Assembly: GCF_023204835.1 (NCBI RefSeq)
Contig: NZ_CP096270.1
Location: 1,736,001-1,800,000, forward strand
Length of the DNA: 64,000 bases
Reading direction: 5' to 3'
Source: Salinarchaeum laminariae
GTDB taxonomy: Archaea; Halobacteriota; Halobacteria; Halobacteriales; Salinarchaeaceae
Shown: in pieces, positions 34,351 through 42,734 of the stretch
Layout: each line of letters begins with the position of its first letter
How positions within the stretch are numbered: the stretch's first letter is position 1
Made by a program: the position numbers and the translations under genes
Notes under the pieces: model-generated
Seen by the model: the letters and a program-made list of their open reading frames with translations, nothing else
Told to the model about the DNA's origin: nothing
Database searches by the model: none

Positions 34351-35148
34351 TCAGTCGGCAGTCGGCGCCGCGAGCCCCTCGACGCGGGATCCGTCGCGCC
34401 GGCAGTCCTCGAGGGCGAACTTCGCTGCCATGCCGGCCTCAGTGGCCGTCGAGCCGTCGCCGATCCCGACCTGGAACTGGACGCCGACGGTCTCCCTAAC
34501 GTGCTCGATCACGGCCTCGTACGCCGCCACGTCGAGATCCGGGCAGATCGCGATGACGTTGTCGCCGCCGACGAAGAAGGCGAGTGCGCCGTGCTGGTCG
34601 TAGCAGTAGCGCGAGAGCGTCTGCGTGGCGCCCTGCACTTCCAGATGTGCGCCGTAGGCGTCGACCTGATCGGTGAGCTGCCCCGTCACGTCGACGACGT
34701 CGAAATGCGCGACGCGTACGGTGCCGGGCGCAGTACCGCTGGCACTGCCCGACCCAGTTTCAGCCTGGAGTGGCTCGCCGACGAGCACCTCGGTCCTGGC
34801 TGCGTCCTGTGCACTGCCCTGGTTCTGCAGCCGTTCGGTGGCCTCCGCGAGCGCGGTGGCCGGACGTTCGTCGTATCCGATCGCGGCGCTCACAGTCACC
34901 GGGTAGCGTTCGGCGATTGCGGCCTGGATCGCGCGGTGGTCCTCGCGGTCGAGGCCGTTCGTCACGGCGACGACGTTATCGAAGCGGGTGACGAAGACGT
35001 AGCCGCCCCGATCACCGACGGCGTCGGCGAGATCCGCGTAGAGCCTGGCCTGTAGCGCCTGGAGTTCGGGCTCCGGACGCGGCTCGGGCGTCACGGTCCA
35101 GGGGCCGTAGTTGTCCAGCTGGAACAGCGTCACCTGCGTTGCGGTCAC
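34351..35148 (-). CDS. gch3: GTP cyclohydrolase III (2-amino-5-formylamino-6-ribosylamino pyrimidinone synthase)
   Basis: This 265-residue archaeal enzyme opens GTP in the first step of riboflavin and F420 synthesis. It starts MTATQVTLFQLDNYGPWTVT, a signature of the family, and has two GGDEF-like palm domains: the first with VFVTRFDNVVAVTNG and the second with ALAFFVGGDNVIAICPD, where GGDN holds the metal-binding Asp. The start is GTG at 35148, with a TATA-like stretch 24 bp upstream. It acts in the same pathway as the riboflavin synthase at 13828. Confidence 0.94.
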   Translation of the reverse strand: MTATQVTLFQLDNYGPWTVTPEPRPEPELQALQARLYADLADAVGDRGGYVFVTRFDNVVAVTNGLDREDHRAIQAAIAERYPVTVSAAIGYDERPATALAEATERLQNQGSAQDAARTEVLVGEPLQAETGSGSASGTAPGTVRVAHFDVVDVTGQLTDQVDAYGAHLEVQGATQTLSRYCYDQHGALAFFVGGDNVIAICPDLDVAAYEAVIEHVRETVGVQFQVGIGDGSTATEAGMAAKFALEDCRRDGSRVEGLAAPTAD

Positions 35149-35171
35149 GGCCGAAGCTACCCTGTGGAGGG

Positions 35172-35182
35172 TTATTATTTTT
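35172..35182 (-). promoter_or_regulatory. TATA box for gch3
   Basis: AAAAATAATAA on the minus strand ends 24 bp before the GTG start, consistent with a leaderless transcript. Confidence 0.55.
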
Positions 35183-35303
35183 GTTATCCATCACGGATGC
35201 GGTGGGGATCGGGCGGTTTATCCCGTTTCGTTCGCCGCACGGATCTCTCCGGATGCTCAGTTCGGGAGCGTTACTGCGATGGCGTTCTGATTTTTCTGCC
35301 GCG

Positions 35304-35528
35304 CTACTGCTCCTTGTCGTCGCCTTTGAGAAGCCGGTCGGCCGACATCGAGAGGAAGTAGATGCCGATGAACAGCCCGAAGCCGACCCCGAACCCCACG
35401 AGTTCGAATCGCCCCACGCCCGTCGGACTCGTTGCCGAGACGATGGCGATCCCGAGCAGGAACAACAGGAGGGTGAACGCGCCCGCTGCCAGCGCCACTC
35501 CCGTGTCGCTCTCCGGGATCAGTTTCAT
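35304..35528 (-). CDS. Small two-helix membrane protein
   Basis: This 74-residue protein begins MKLIPESDTGVALAAGAFTL and has two membrane helices (about residues 10-30 and 42-62), ending with the charged tail RLLKGDDKEQ. The ATG at 35528 is chosen because a longer open frame upstream is low-complexity and enters the spacer. No known family or function. Confidence 0.6.
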   Translation of the reverse strand: MKLIPESDTGVALAAGAFTLLLFLLGIAIVSATSPTGVGRFELVGFGVGFGLFIGIYFLSMSADRLLKGDDKEQ

Positions 35529-35656
35529 AGCCACCCGTTGCAAACTCGGCGCCAAATCGGTGTCGGTGTCGGCTAGGGTCTCGGTGATTTGGTGTGTCCC
35601 TCGCGTGAAGCTTGGCTTCCTTCCCTCGTCGTTGCTCTGCATGCTCGATTCGCCAA

Positions 35657-36102
35657 TGGGTATTGCAAGCAATTTCTGAGAGTGTTGAAGTTTCAGTGGT
35701 CTCCGAAAGCCCCCGAGCCCTCGATGTCCCGGGGCTCGCTGCGCACCTTGCCCTTCGGGCTGCGGTGCTTATTCCGAAAGGTTCGCTTCGCTCACCTTTC
35801 GACGTTCGCCTCGCTGTGCTCGGCTCACCGTCGCCCGGGGCCAGCCGAGTCGCCCGGCCCCTTTCGAAGTCCCACCCCGCTCCGCACCGCTTGCCGCAAC
35901 CTCGTCCTCCCCAACCTCCTCCCTCGCGTCCGCTCGGTCGTCCCTCGCACGCTACGCGGGTGCTGGCGCACCCACGAAACGCGCGCCACCGCTCACCACT
36001 GTTGCTTCGCTCGACTGAGCAAATTACAGGGAGGGACTCCGGGAGGGGGCTTCCGAAGCGGTCTGCCGTGCTGACCCACCAACTCCAGTTATGCAATACC
36101 CA
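35657..36102. mobile_element. MITE-like non-coding element A with 11-bp terminal inverted repeats
   Basis: Ends are TGGGTATTGCA (35657-35667) and its exact reverse complement (36092-36102). Inside is a second inverted pair GAAAGCCCCC (35705) / GGGGGCTTCC (36045-36054, imperfect) and a hairpin GAAAGGT/ACCTTTC (35776-35800). It has no transposase. Long open frames across it are Arg/Ser/Cys-rich artefacts. It shares GGCTGCGGTGCTTA and a 32-bp identical block (35804-35835) with element B at 41100. No target duplication is visible. Confidence 0.55.
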
Positions 36103-36131
36103 GTAGTTGATCCTCGCTGCCCCCAACCGAT

Positions 36132-36851
36132 TCAGCGCACGAGATAGGACTCGTCGTCGGCGAGGAAGCGGCCGAGATCGGAGATCTGACGATAGTCCCG
36201 TGCCAGCAGTTCGGAGAATGCCTCGATTGCGGCGTCTCTGTCTCCGTCATTCCAGTCGTCGGGATCCCGGATGGGGAAGACGAGCCAGCCGCTGCCCTTG
36301 ATCTCGGTGGCGTGGAGTCGCTCCATGTCGAGCGCCGCGTCGACGTCCGTGGCCTCGTCTTCGAATCCGGCACGGTCGGCGGTTCCGTTCGTCGAGAGAT
36401 CTGCGAGGGACTCCGCGGTGTAGGATTTCAGCACGTGTGCGGTCGCGCGCTCGCCCACGGGAACGAGAACGTGCGCGGCGATCGCACGGAGTTCGGCGTC
36501 GAAGAACCGTTCGAGATCTGTGTAGGCTGCGCTGGAGGGCGTCGCACCGTCTGGCGGACAACACATGTGGAGGTAGCTCAGGAAGGTGCCGTCGAGTGCT
36601 GGCGCGTCGCCCGGATCGTCGAGGAGGTCGACCCCCTCGAGGACCTCCTGCACGGCGAGTCCGGAGTCGGTCCCGGTGAAGGGAACACCGGTCTCGCTAC
36701 CGCCGTGCATGCCAGGATGGTCGCCGATCACGTGGATGTCGGCGTTCGCGTCGCCGTAGCCGTAGACCGCCTCGACGCCCTCCGAGCACTGGTGCTCACA
36801 CGGTGGCGACATCCCGAAGGGGTTGCTCGTGCGGTCCGTGACGTTCTGCAC
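36132..36851 (-). CDS. Uracil-DNA glycosylase superfamily protein
   Basis: This 239-residue protein has a UDG-like motif A, HVIGDHPGMHGGSETGVPFT, and a strand HVLVPVGERATAHVL, plus a C-terminal helix. Four cysteines (CEHQC near residues 18-22 and CC in LHMCCPPDG) could hold an iron-sulfur cluster as in family 4/5 enzymes. The catalytic motif differs from the clear family-4 enzyme at 54702, so its base specificity is uncertain. The GTG start at 36851 fits a GGTTTTGACC box about 20-25 bp upstream. Confidence 0.7.
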   Translation of the reverse strand: MQNVTDRTSNPFGMSPPCEHQCSEGVEAVYGYGDANADIHVIGDHPGMHGGSETGVPFTGTDSGLAVQEVLEGVDLLDDPGDAPALDGTFLSYLHMCCPPDGATPSSAAYTDLERFFDAELRAIAAHVLVPVGERATAHVLKSYTAESLADLSTNGTADRAGFEDEATDVDAALDMERLHATEIKGSGWLVFPIRDPDDWNDGDRDAAIEAFSELLARDYRQISDLGRFLADDESYLVR

Positions 36852-36965
36852 GCCGATGAGTAGGCCGCGACCGGGTCAAAACCGAATCGGTTCGGAGATG
36901 GGTTGGCGTGTCCACAAGCTATTCGGGGCTGTTGGCGATTTCGAAGTAAAAGGCGGCTGTCGCGT

Positions 36966-37163
36966 TTACGCCGAACCGTCGTAGCCAGCCATCTCGACCT
37001 TCTCGACGAGGACGTCGACGTCGGCGTCGCCCTCGACGGTCGCGCTGTTTTCGGAGCGGTCGGCCTCGGCGGACTCGACGCCGTCGGCCATCTCCAGGGC
37101 CTCGACGACGACGTCCTCACAGCCCTCACAGGTCATGCCTTCGACGGTAATCTCGGTTGTCAT
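36966..37163 (-). CDS. Copper chaperone-like heavy-metal-associated (HMA) protein
   Basis: This 65-residue single HMA domain reads MTTEITVEGMTCEGCEDVVV, with the metal-binding pair Cys12 and Cys15, a helix, and GVESAEADRSENSATVEGD. It should carry Cu(I) in the cytoplasm, like CopZ. No copper ATPase is adjacent. The gene is divergent from purK with a 196-bp shared region. Confidence 0.88.
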   Translation of the reverse strand: MTTEITVEGMTCEGCEDVVVEALEMADGVESAEADRSENSATVEGDADVDVLVEKVEMAGYDGSA

Positions 37164-37359
37164 ACCCGCTTCTTTGCGTTCGCTCCTATCAACCTTGTCG
37201 CTCTGGGTCGTGTTCGGTGTTCGTTCGCACACCTTGGCGGTCGGACCTCTCGCGGATGCATCGAAAACCACACCGAACGTCGCGATTCGCCCCATGAGCG
37301 GCCAGCGTCCGTCGTGGATCTCAATCCTTAACAGCCCGCTCGAAGAACGCTGCGTGAAC

Positions 37360-38646
37360 ATGTCGACTTCGCTGACGCCGCCGGGCCGCACGCTGGGAAT
37401 CGTGGGCGGTGGCCAGCTTGGCCGGATGCTCGCCGAGGCCGCGTCGCCGCTGGGCGTCGAGGTGATCGTGCTCGATCCGACGCCGGACTGCCCGGCGTCC
37501 GCGGTGGCACGGGATCAGATCGTCGCGGCGTTCGACGACGCCGAGGCCATCGCAGAGTTGGCCCAGCGCGCCGACGCGCTTACCTTCGAGATCGAACTGA
37601 CCGACCCCGACGGTCTCGAACGTGCAGCCGAGGAGGCGGGCGTCCAGGTTCATCCCAGGCCCGAGACGCTGAGCATTATCGAGGACAAGCTCGTCCAGAA
37701 GCGAACGCTCCAGGACGCGGGCATTCCCGTCCCGGAGTTCCGACGAGTCGACGACGCCGACGACCTCCGCGACGCGATCGACGCCCTCGGTGCGCCGCTG
37801 ATGCTCAAGGCCCGCACTGGCGGCTACGACGGCCGCGGGAACTTCCCGGTCGAGTCGAAGAGCGATGCTGAACAGGCGATGGAGGAAATCGGCGGCCCGG
37901 CGATGGCCGAGCGATTCGTCGATTTCGAGCGCGAACTCTCCGTGATCGGGGTGCAGGGTGCCGAGGATACCGGCGCCTTCCCCGCCGGCGAGAACGTCCA
38001 CCGCGAGGAGATCCTTCGGGAGACCATCGCACCCGCGCGGGCGGACGACGCCGTACTCGAGGAGGCCCAATCCGTCGCCGAGGACGTCCTCGAGCAGATG
38101 GAAGGCCGCGGCGTCTACGGCATCGAACTCTTCGAGCACAGCGACCCCCGTGAGGACGGCACCGACGCGGCGAATGCCGCGGAGGACGGCACCGACGCGG
38201 AGAATGCCGCGGAGGACGGCGCCCGGATCAGCGTCAACGAGATCGCGCCGCGCCCCCACAACTCCGGCCACTGGACGATCGAGGGGTCGGTCACCTCTCA
38301 GTTCGAGCAGCACGTCCGCGCGGTGCTCGGGCTTCCCCTCGGGAACACGGCGATTCGCTCGCCCACCGTGATGGCGAACCTGCTGGGCGACACCGACCGG
38401 TCGCGTCCCATCGCCGAGATGGTCCGTTACGACGGGGAGTCGACCGAAGACGCTGCGTCCATCCACGGCGTCGACGACCTCCTCGAGTCCGACGGCGCGC
38501 ACCTCCACTGGTACGGCAAACGGGAGGTCCGGCCGCTCAGGAAGCTCGGGCACGTCACGCTGACTGCGGACGGGACAGGGATCGAGGATCGCGACGCGCT
38601 TCTTGACCGCGTGCGGGAGCTGCGGGACGGCGTGACGTTCGAGTAG
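37360..38646 (+). CDS. purK: 5-(carboxyamino)imidazole ribonucleotide synthase PurK
   Basis: This 428-residue ATP-grasp enzyme carboxylates AIR using ATP and bicarbonate. It starts GRTLGIVGGGQLGRMLAEAA, with VLDPTPDCPASAV, the ATP-grasp part KARTGGYDGRGNF, and NEIAPRPHNSGHWTIEGS. A direct 10-residue repeat (EDGTDAANAA, EDGTDAENAA, EDG) is inserted between the strands around residues 265-287. It does not touch the active-site residues. CCTTAACA about 30 bp upstream supports the start. Confidence 0.95.
   Translation: MSTSLTPPGRTLGIVGGGQLGRMLAEAASPLGVEVIVLDPTPDCPASAVARDQIVAAFDDAEAIAELAQRADALTFEIELTDPDGLERAAEEAGVQVHPRPETLSIIEDKLVQKRTLQDAGIPVPEFRRVDDADDLRDAIDALGAPLMLKARTGGYDGRGNFPVESKSDAEQAMEEIGGPAMAERFVDFERELSVIGVQGAEDTGAFPAGENVHREEILRETIAPARADDAVLEEAQSVAEDVLEQMEGRGVYGIELFEHSDPREDGTDAANAAEDGTDAENAAEDGARISVNEIAPRPHNSGHWTIEGSVTSQFEQHVRAVLGLPLGNTAIRSPTVMANLLGDTDRSRPIAEMVRYDGESTEDAASIHGVDDLLESDGAHLHWYGKREVRPLRKLGHVTLTADGTGIEDRDALLDRVRELRDGVTFE
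38152..38220 (+). repeat. 30-bp in-frame tandem repeat inside purK
   Basis: Two copies of a 30-bp unit starting GAGGACGGCACCGACGCGG differ by one visible base (GCG/GAG codon) and are followed by 9 bp of a third. Ten codons per unit keep the frame. The site is an acidic surface loop in the ATP-grasp region. Confidence 0.85.
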
Positions 38647-38773
38647 CTCGAACCGCCCGCGAATTTCCCACGACCGGGTCGACTACTTGTCTATCTGCGG
38701 TGACGTAGCGGCCTCGATAACCGATACAGTCAACCGGTCTCTACCGACCTTTGCCACGAATCGCCTTGCCAAT

Positions 38774-39178
38774 TCAGCACTCCGTGTACTGGGTGACCTC
38801 GATCGGTGCTACGCTGCCTCCCTCGGTAATCCTGGCCGTCGCCCCGACGCAGGAGTATTTCTCGCTAGCGTACTCTGCCAGATCTTCTCGTGTAATTTCT
38901 CCATCTTGGGCGACCTCAAGGGTGTACTCGCCGGGTTGACTCACAGGCTGGTCGACTCTCGTCAGGTCGGTCGAGGGGAGTCGAAAGCGCTGCTCGAACA
39001 CGACATCCTCCTCGCCACGGATGATCCGGAGGGTGATCCAGTGGCCACTGCCGTCGTCGTTGAACAATCGAACTCCATCGATCCCTATCTTTCTCTGACC
39101 GGATCCATCGCCCATGCAGCCACAGAGGGCAATCGAGCCTGCGGCGACTGTCGTAAGAACGTCCCGACGTCGCATCAT
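38774..39178 (-). CDS. Haloarchaeal lipoprotein of unknown function
   Basis: This 134-residue protein begins MMRRRDVLTTVAAGSIALCG and has a lipobox with Cys21, so it is exported (Tat-like twin arginines) and lipid-modified. The mature part is a small beta-rich domain (IGIDGVRLFNDDGSGHWITL, EEDVVFEQRFRLP, PGEYTLEVA) with three scattered cysteines. It lies inverted between purK and purE in DNA that is AT-richer than the surroundings (39180-39330 especially), suggesting late insertion. Function unknown. Confidence 0.68.
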   Translation of the reverse strand: MMRRRDVLTTVAAGSIALCGCMGDGSGQRKIGIDGVRLFNDDGSGHWITLRIIRGEEDVVFEQRFRLPSTDLTRVDQPVSQPGEYTLEVAQDGEITREDLAEYASEKYSCVGATARITEGGSVAPIEVTQYTEC

Positions 39179-39337
39179 TCACGCCCAATGTGTCTTGGAT
39201 GTGGTAAATATATGTGGTATTTTATTCACGGCATTTCTGGGACCGTTAATACGGGGTAGTCTTTTTCAAACTTCTACTCGCCATTTGCGCATTCTCAATC
39301 CCTCCGTTTGATTGCCCCCCGTCGCAAACGATCGCCT

Positions 39338-39979
39338 ATGACCGATGCAGTCGCCGATCTGATCGATGATCTCGAGCGCGAGGCCGAGGCCGATCGACCG
39401 ACCGAAGACACGCCCGAGATCGGGATCGTGATGGGCTCGGACTCCGACCTCGAAACGATGATGACCGGCGGGCGGCGTCCGGGTGCCTACGACGCGCTCG
39501 TCGAGCACCTCGGCTTCGCCGAACAGACCGACCACGCCGAGCCGCCCGAGGCCCGCTTCGCCTTCGAAACGTACGTCACGTCGGCCCACCGGACGCCGGA
39601 CCTGATGACGGCCTACGCCGAGACGGCGGCCGACCGCGGGATCGACGTCATCATCGCAGGTGCAGGTGGGAAGTCCGCGGATCTGCCGAATATGACCGCC
39701 TCGATTGCGTACCCGCTGCCGACGATCGGCGTCCCCGTTCAGGAGAAGTCCGTGGACTCGGTGATCGGCATGCCCCAGGGCGCGCCACTGACCGCCGTCG
39801 ACGCTGGCAAGTCCTTCAACGCGGCGCTGTCTGCGGTCCAGATCCTTGCGCGCCAGCACGACGAGCTCGAAGAGCGCCTCGTCGCGTACCACGACGATCT
39901 CCGCCACGGCGTCGGCGAGGACTCGCGGGGCCTCCACGAGATGGGCACGCCCGCGTACCACGACCAGATGGATAACTGA
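39338..39979 (+). CDS. purE: N5-carboxyaminoimidazole ribonucleotide mutase PurE (class I)
   Basis: PurE moves the carboxyl group of N5-CAIR to make CAIR, the step after PurK. The 213-residue protein has GIVMGSDSDLETM, the catalytic-histidine segment VTSAHRTPDLM, AGAGGKSADLPNMTAS, and GVPVQEKSVDSVIGMPQGAP. It has an acidic N-terminal extension and a C-terminal tail. The ATG at 39338 is preferred, with GTTTGATT about 28 bp upstream. Confidence 0.95.
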   Translation: MTDAVADLIDDLEREAEADRPTEDTPEIGIVMGSDSDLETMMTGGRRPGAYDALVEHLGFAEQTDHAEPPEARFAFETYVTSAHRTPDLMTAYAETAADRGIDVIIAGAGGKSADLPNMTASIAYPLPTIGVPVQEKSVDSVIGMPQGAPLTAVDAGKSFNAALSAVQILARQHDELEERLVAYHDDLRHGVGEDSRGLHEMGTPAYHDQMDN

Positions 39980-40062
39980 GAAACAGCACAGGGTGCGGCA
40001 CAGATAGGCGGCTCTGGACACCGACTGGCTGCTCGCGGATCTCCTTAGACGACCCAATCTGC

Positions 40063-40980
40063 TCAGACGACGATCCGGATGACCTGGACGACGAGCAGCA
40101 GCGACGCGACGGAGCAGACCGTCGTCGCGAACACGTTGATCGAGGCGAGCTGGCGGTCGCCACCGAGCTCGCTCGCGAAGACGTACGTCGAGACGGCCGA
40201 GGGCATCGCCATCATCACGACGCCAGCGCGGACCGTCGAGGCGTCCGCGCCGACGAGGACGAACGCACCGAGTGCGATCACGGGCATCGCGACCAGCTTG
40301 AGGACGACGACGGCGCTGACGGTTCCGAAGGGGATTGCGTCGGCGTCGAGCGTGAGCGCTGCACCGACACACAGCAGTGCGATCGGGAGAGCGAGCTGTC
40401 CCAGATACTCCAGTCCCGTGTCCGCGACCGTGGGTATCGTGATGCCGGCGACGGAGGCGGCGAGTCCGACGATAACCGAGAGAATCGCGGGATTCGCGAA
40501 CATGCTGCCGAGTTCGGAGGTCAGCGAGGCGTCGGCGTCGTTCATCGTCGTCAGAATCGTCACCGTCAGCCCGATCTGGACGAGGGCCGCGACGCCGAGG
40601 ATCAGCGCGGCCTTCGCCGTCGCCAGTGAGCCGAACGTCGTGGCGACGACCGGCACGCCGAGATAGCCGAGATTCGAGTGGTAGGACTGTACCGTCGCGA
40701 CGCTCCGCGTCGCCGGATCGGCCGTTCGGCCGTGGACGACGGAAGCGATCCCCGCGACGGCCAGGAGCGTGCCGGCAACGCCCACGAGGAGCTCCGCGGA
40801 GAGGACCTCCGAGAGCGGCTGGTCGTACGTCGAGGAGAGGATCAGCGCTGGGAGGGCGACGTAGTACGCGAACGCGTTGAGCTGCTCCCGCCGGGTCGGT
40901 TCGAGGATACCGACTCTCCGTGCGGCGGTCCCGGCGGCGAGGAGGACCAGCATTGCCAGCAGCGAGAGCAGCAGCGACAC
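40063..40980 (-). CDS. AEC family transporter (auxin efflux carrier-like)
   Basis: This 305-residue protein has about ten membrane helices in two inverted halves, as in the AEC/BART superfamily. Features include LNAFAYYVALPALILSS in the first half, VQSYHSNLGYLGVPVVATTF, and MMAMPSAVSTYVFASELGGD in the second. Substrates of this family include organic anions; the substrate here cannot be told. The start codon is GTG with CTAAACGG about 25-30 bp upstream. Confidence 0.87.
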   Translation of the reverse strand: MSLLLSLLAMLVLLAAGTAARRVGILEPTRREQLNAFAYYVALPALILSSTYDQPLSEVLSAELLVGVAGTLLAVAGIASVVHGRTADPATRSVATVQSYHSNLGYLGVPVVATTFGSLATAKAALILGVAALVQIGLTVTILTTMNDADASLTSELGSMFANPAILSVIVGLAASVAGITIPTVADTGLEYLGQLALPIALLCVGAALTLDADAIPFGTVSAVVVLKLVAMPVIALGAFVLVGADASTVRAGVVMMAMPSAVSTYVFASELGGDRQLASINVFATTVCSVASLLLVVQVIRIVV

Positions 40981-41099
40981 ACGCTCGCCTCGCCGTGTGG
41001 GCCGTTTAGCCGTTGCGCTCCCGGCGAACGTCGGTCGATCGCCGAGGGTCGGTGCTCACGGCTGACTGGGAACAGGAGTACGGCCGATGCACAACCGCT

Positions 41100-41421
41100 T
41101 GGAAGCCCCCTCCCGCTCGTCTGCGTACGCTCCCTGCGCGCCTTGCCTCACTCGCTGGCGCTCGCTCGGCTGCGGTGCTTACACCGACAGACTCGCTCCG
41201 CTCGTCTGTCGAGGTTCGCCTCGCTGTGCTCGGCTCACCGTCGCCTACGCAGACGAGCGGTCGGCCCCTTCCAGTCCCACCCGGAGCTTGGCCACATCGA
41301 GTGGTGTACGGTGGACGGCCGGGCCAGAGTTCGTTGGGAAGCCTCCCGACTAATTGCGGAACTGGCTCGGTCGGCCGGTAGGCGGTGGGTCGCAATCGTG
41401 TAAATTCCGGTGGGGCTTCCA
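41100..41421. mobile_element. MITE-like non-coding element B with inverted ends
   Basis: Ends are TGGAAGCCCC (41100-41109) and GGGGCTTCCA (41412-41421), exact inverse copies. Inside is a 15-bp perfect inverted pair CCGCTCGTCTGCGTA (41113-41127) / TACGCAGACGAGCGG (41246-41260) enclosing a hairpin GACAGAC/GTCTGTC (41186-41210). It shares blocks with element A. The surrounding 620-bp spacer (40981-41600) holds no gene; it also carries the nuoA promoter. Confidence 0.55.
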
Positions 41422-41560
41422 GGCGAGCGCCGACTGCGAACCCCCGGTACTGCGGTCGGCCCGACGACGGTCGTTCGTCCGTCGGCGACGATGCCAGCTT
41501 CGGCCACACGTAGCTGGAAGAAATCACGAGAGGAAGCGGCGAAAACGTAGTTCTGAACCC

Positions 41561-41566
41561 TTATAT
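41561..41566 (+). promoter_or_regulatory. TATA box of the nuo operon
   Basis: TTATAT in ACCCTTATATGG lies 34 bp upstream of the nuoA ATG. A GAGG just before the ATG is too close for a normal ribosome site. Confidence 0.5.
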
Positions 41567-41600
41567 GGGAGGCTCACAAAGCTCCGCTCGACACTGAGGA

Positions 41601-42014
41601 ATGAGTGATTGGATCGCAATCGGCGCGCTCGGAATCGTGGCAGTCGGCATCCCGGTAGCGATGATGGCGATCTCCGCACTGCTTCGACCGAGCGTTCCGG
41701 AACGACACAAGCGCGCCACCTACGAGTCCGGGGAGGTGCCGACCGGGGGGACCGAAATCCGGTTTAATATTCAGTACTACATGGTCGCCCTGCTGTTCCT
41801 CGTCTTCGACGTGGAGACGGTGTTCATCTTGCCGTGGCTCGCCGTCTACCGAGAGGCGATCGGTGAAGTCGGGCTCGCTCGGGCCCTCTTCCCGATGCTC
41901 GCCTTCCTGTCGATTCTGGTGATGGGGCTCGTCTGGGCGTGGCGCAACGGCGCCGTCGAGTGGATCCGCTCGTCGCGGGCGACGGTCCGGGCACGAAGGG
42001 AGGACCAGCTATGA
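41601..42014 (+). CDS. nuoA: Complex I subunit A
   Basis: This 137-residue membrane subunit has three helices and the conserved loop KRATYESGEVPTGGTEIRFN followed by YYMVALLFLVFDVETVFILP, a hallmark of NuoA/ND3. It is the first gene of the operon. Its stop overlaps the nuoB ATG by 4 bp, indicating coupled translation. Confidence 0.96.
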   Translation: MSDWIAIGALGIVAVGIPVAMMAISALLRPSVPERHKRATYESGEVPTGGTEIRFNIQYYMVALLFLVFDVETVFILPWLAVYREAIGEVGLARALFPMLAFLSILVMGLVWAWRNGAVEWIRSSRATVRARREDQL

Positions 42015-42718
42015 GTAGTGACGAACCACGCACCGCGATTTCGGGGAGTACAGCGCCGGTGACAGACACGCGTGACGCCCGTCGCGGAGAGGGCGTCGAC
42101 GACCGGTTCAACTCGAAGCTCCGGGAAGCATTCGGGTCGTCGCCGTTCATTCTCACGAAGTTCGACAAGTTCATGAACTGGGCGCGGGGCTCCTCGATGT
42201 TCCTGCTCCAGTTCGGGATCGCGTGCTGTTCCATCGAGATGATGCACACGTTCGCCGTCAAACACGACAGCGACCGATTCGGGGCCGGCGTGCCCCGCGC
42301 GTCGCCACGCCAGGCGGACGTCATGATCGTTCCGGGGACGATCGTCTCCAAGTTCACTCCCCGGATGAAGCGCGTCTACGACCAGATGCCCGAGCCGAAG
42401 TTCGTCATCGGCATGGGTTCCTGTACGATCTCCGGCGGTCCGTTTCAGGAGGGGTACAACGTCGTGAAGGGTGCCGAGGAGGCAATCCCCGTCGACATTC
42501 ACGTCCCCGGCTGTCCGCCCCGCCCGGAAGCGCTGCTATACGGCATCGCGAAGCTGCAGGAGCGCGTCGCGAACGGCGAGTCGTCGCCGGTCGTCGTCAA
42601 ACCCTACGAGCTCCAGCAGTTCTCGGAGATGGAACAGGACGAGGTCGTCGACCAGCTCGCCGACGAGATCGACGAGGACGACCTCGCGATGCGGTACAAC
42701 TGGGCTGATTCGCCATGA
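42011..42718 (+). CDS. nuoB: Complex I subunit B
   Basis: This 235-residue subunit carries the N2 iron-sulfur cluster next to the quinone site. The cluster cysteines are visible in FGIACCSIEMM, GMGSCTISGG and HVPGCPPRPEALLYG. About 55 N-terminal residues are low-complexity and the C-terminal tail is acidic. It starts at the ATG overlapping nuoA. Confidence 0.96.
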   Translation: MSSDEPRTAISGSTAPVTDTRDARRGEGVDDRFNSKLREAFGSSPFILTKFDKFMNWARGSSMFLLQFGIACCSIEMMHTFAVKHDSDRFGAGVPRASPRQADVMIVPGTIVSKFTPRMKRVYDQMPEPKFVIGMGSCTISGGPFQEGYNVVKGAEEAIPVDIHVPGCPPRPEALLYGIAKLQERVANGESSPVVVKPYELQQFSEMEQDEVVDQLADEIDEDDLAMRYNWADSP

Positions 42719-42734
42719 TCGAGGTGACCGCTGA

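Noticed and set aside
35589..36106. Long plus-strand open frames over the 35.6-36.1 kb spacer
   Set aside because: The peptides are Arg/Ser/Cys-rich, and a similar phrase (RFASLCSAHRR) appears in an open frame over the second element near 41.2 kb. They follow the shared non-coding element, not a gene.
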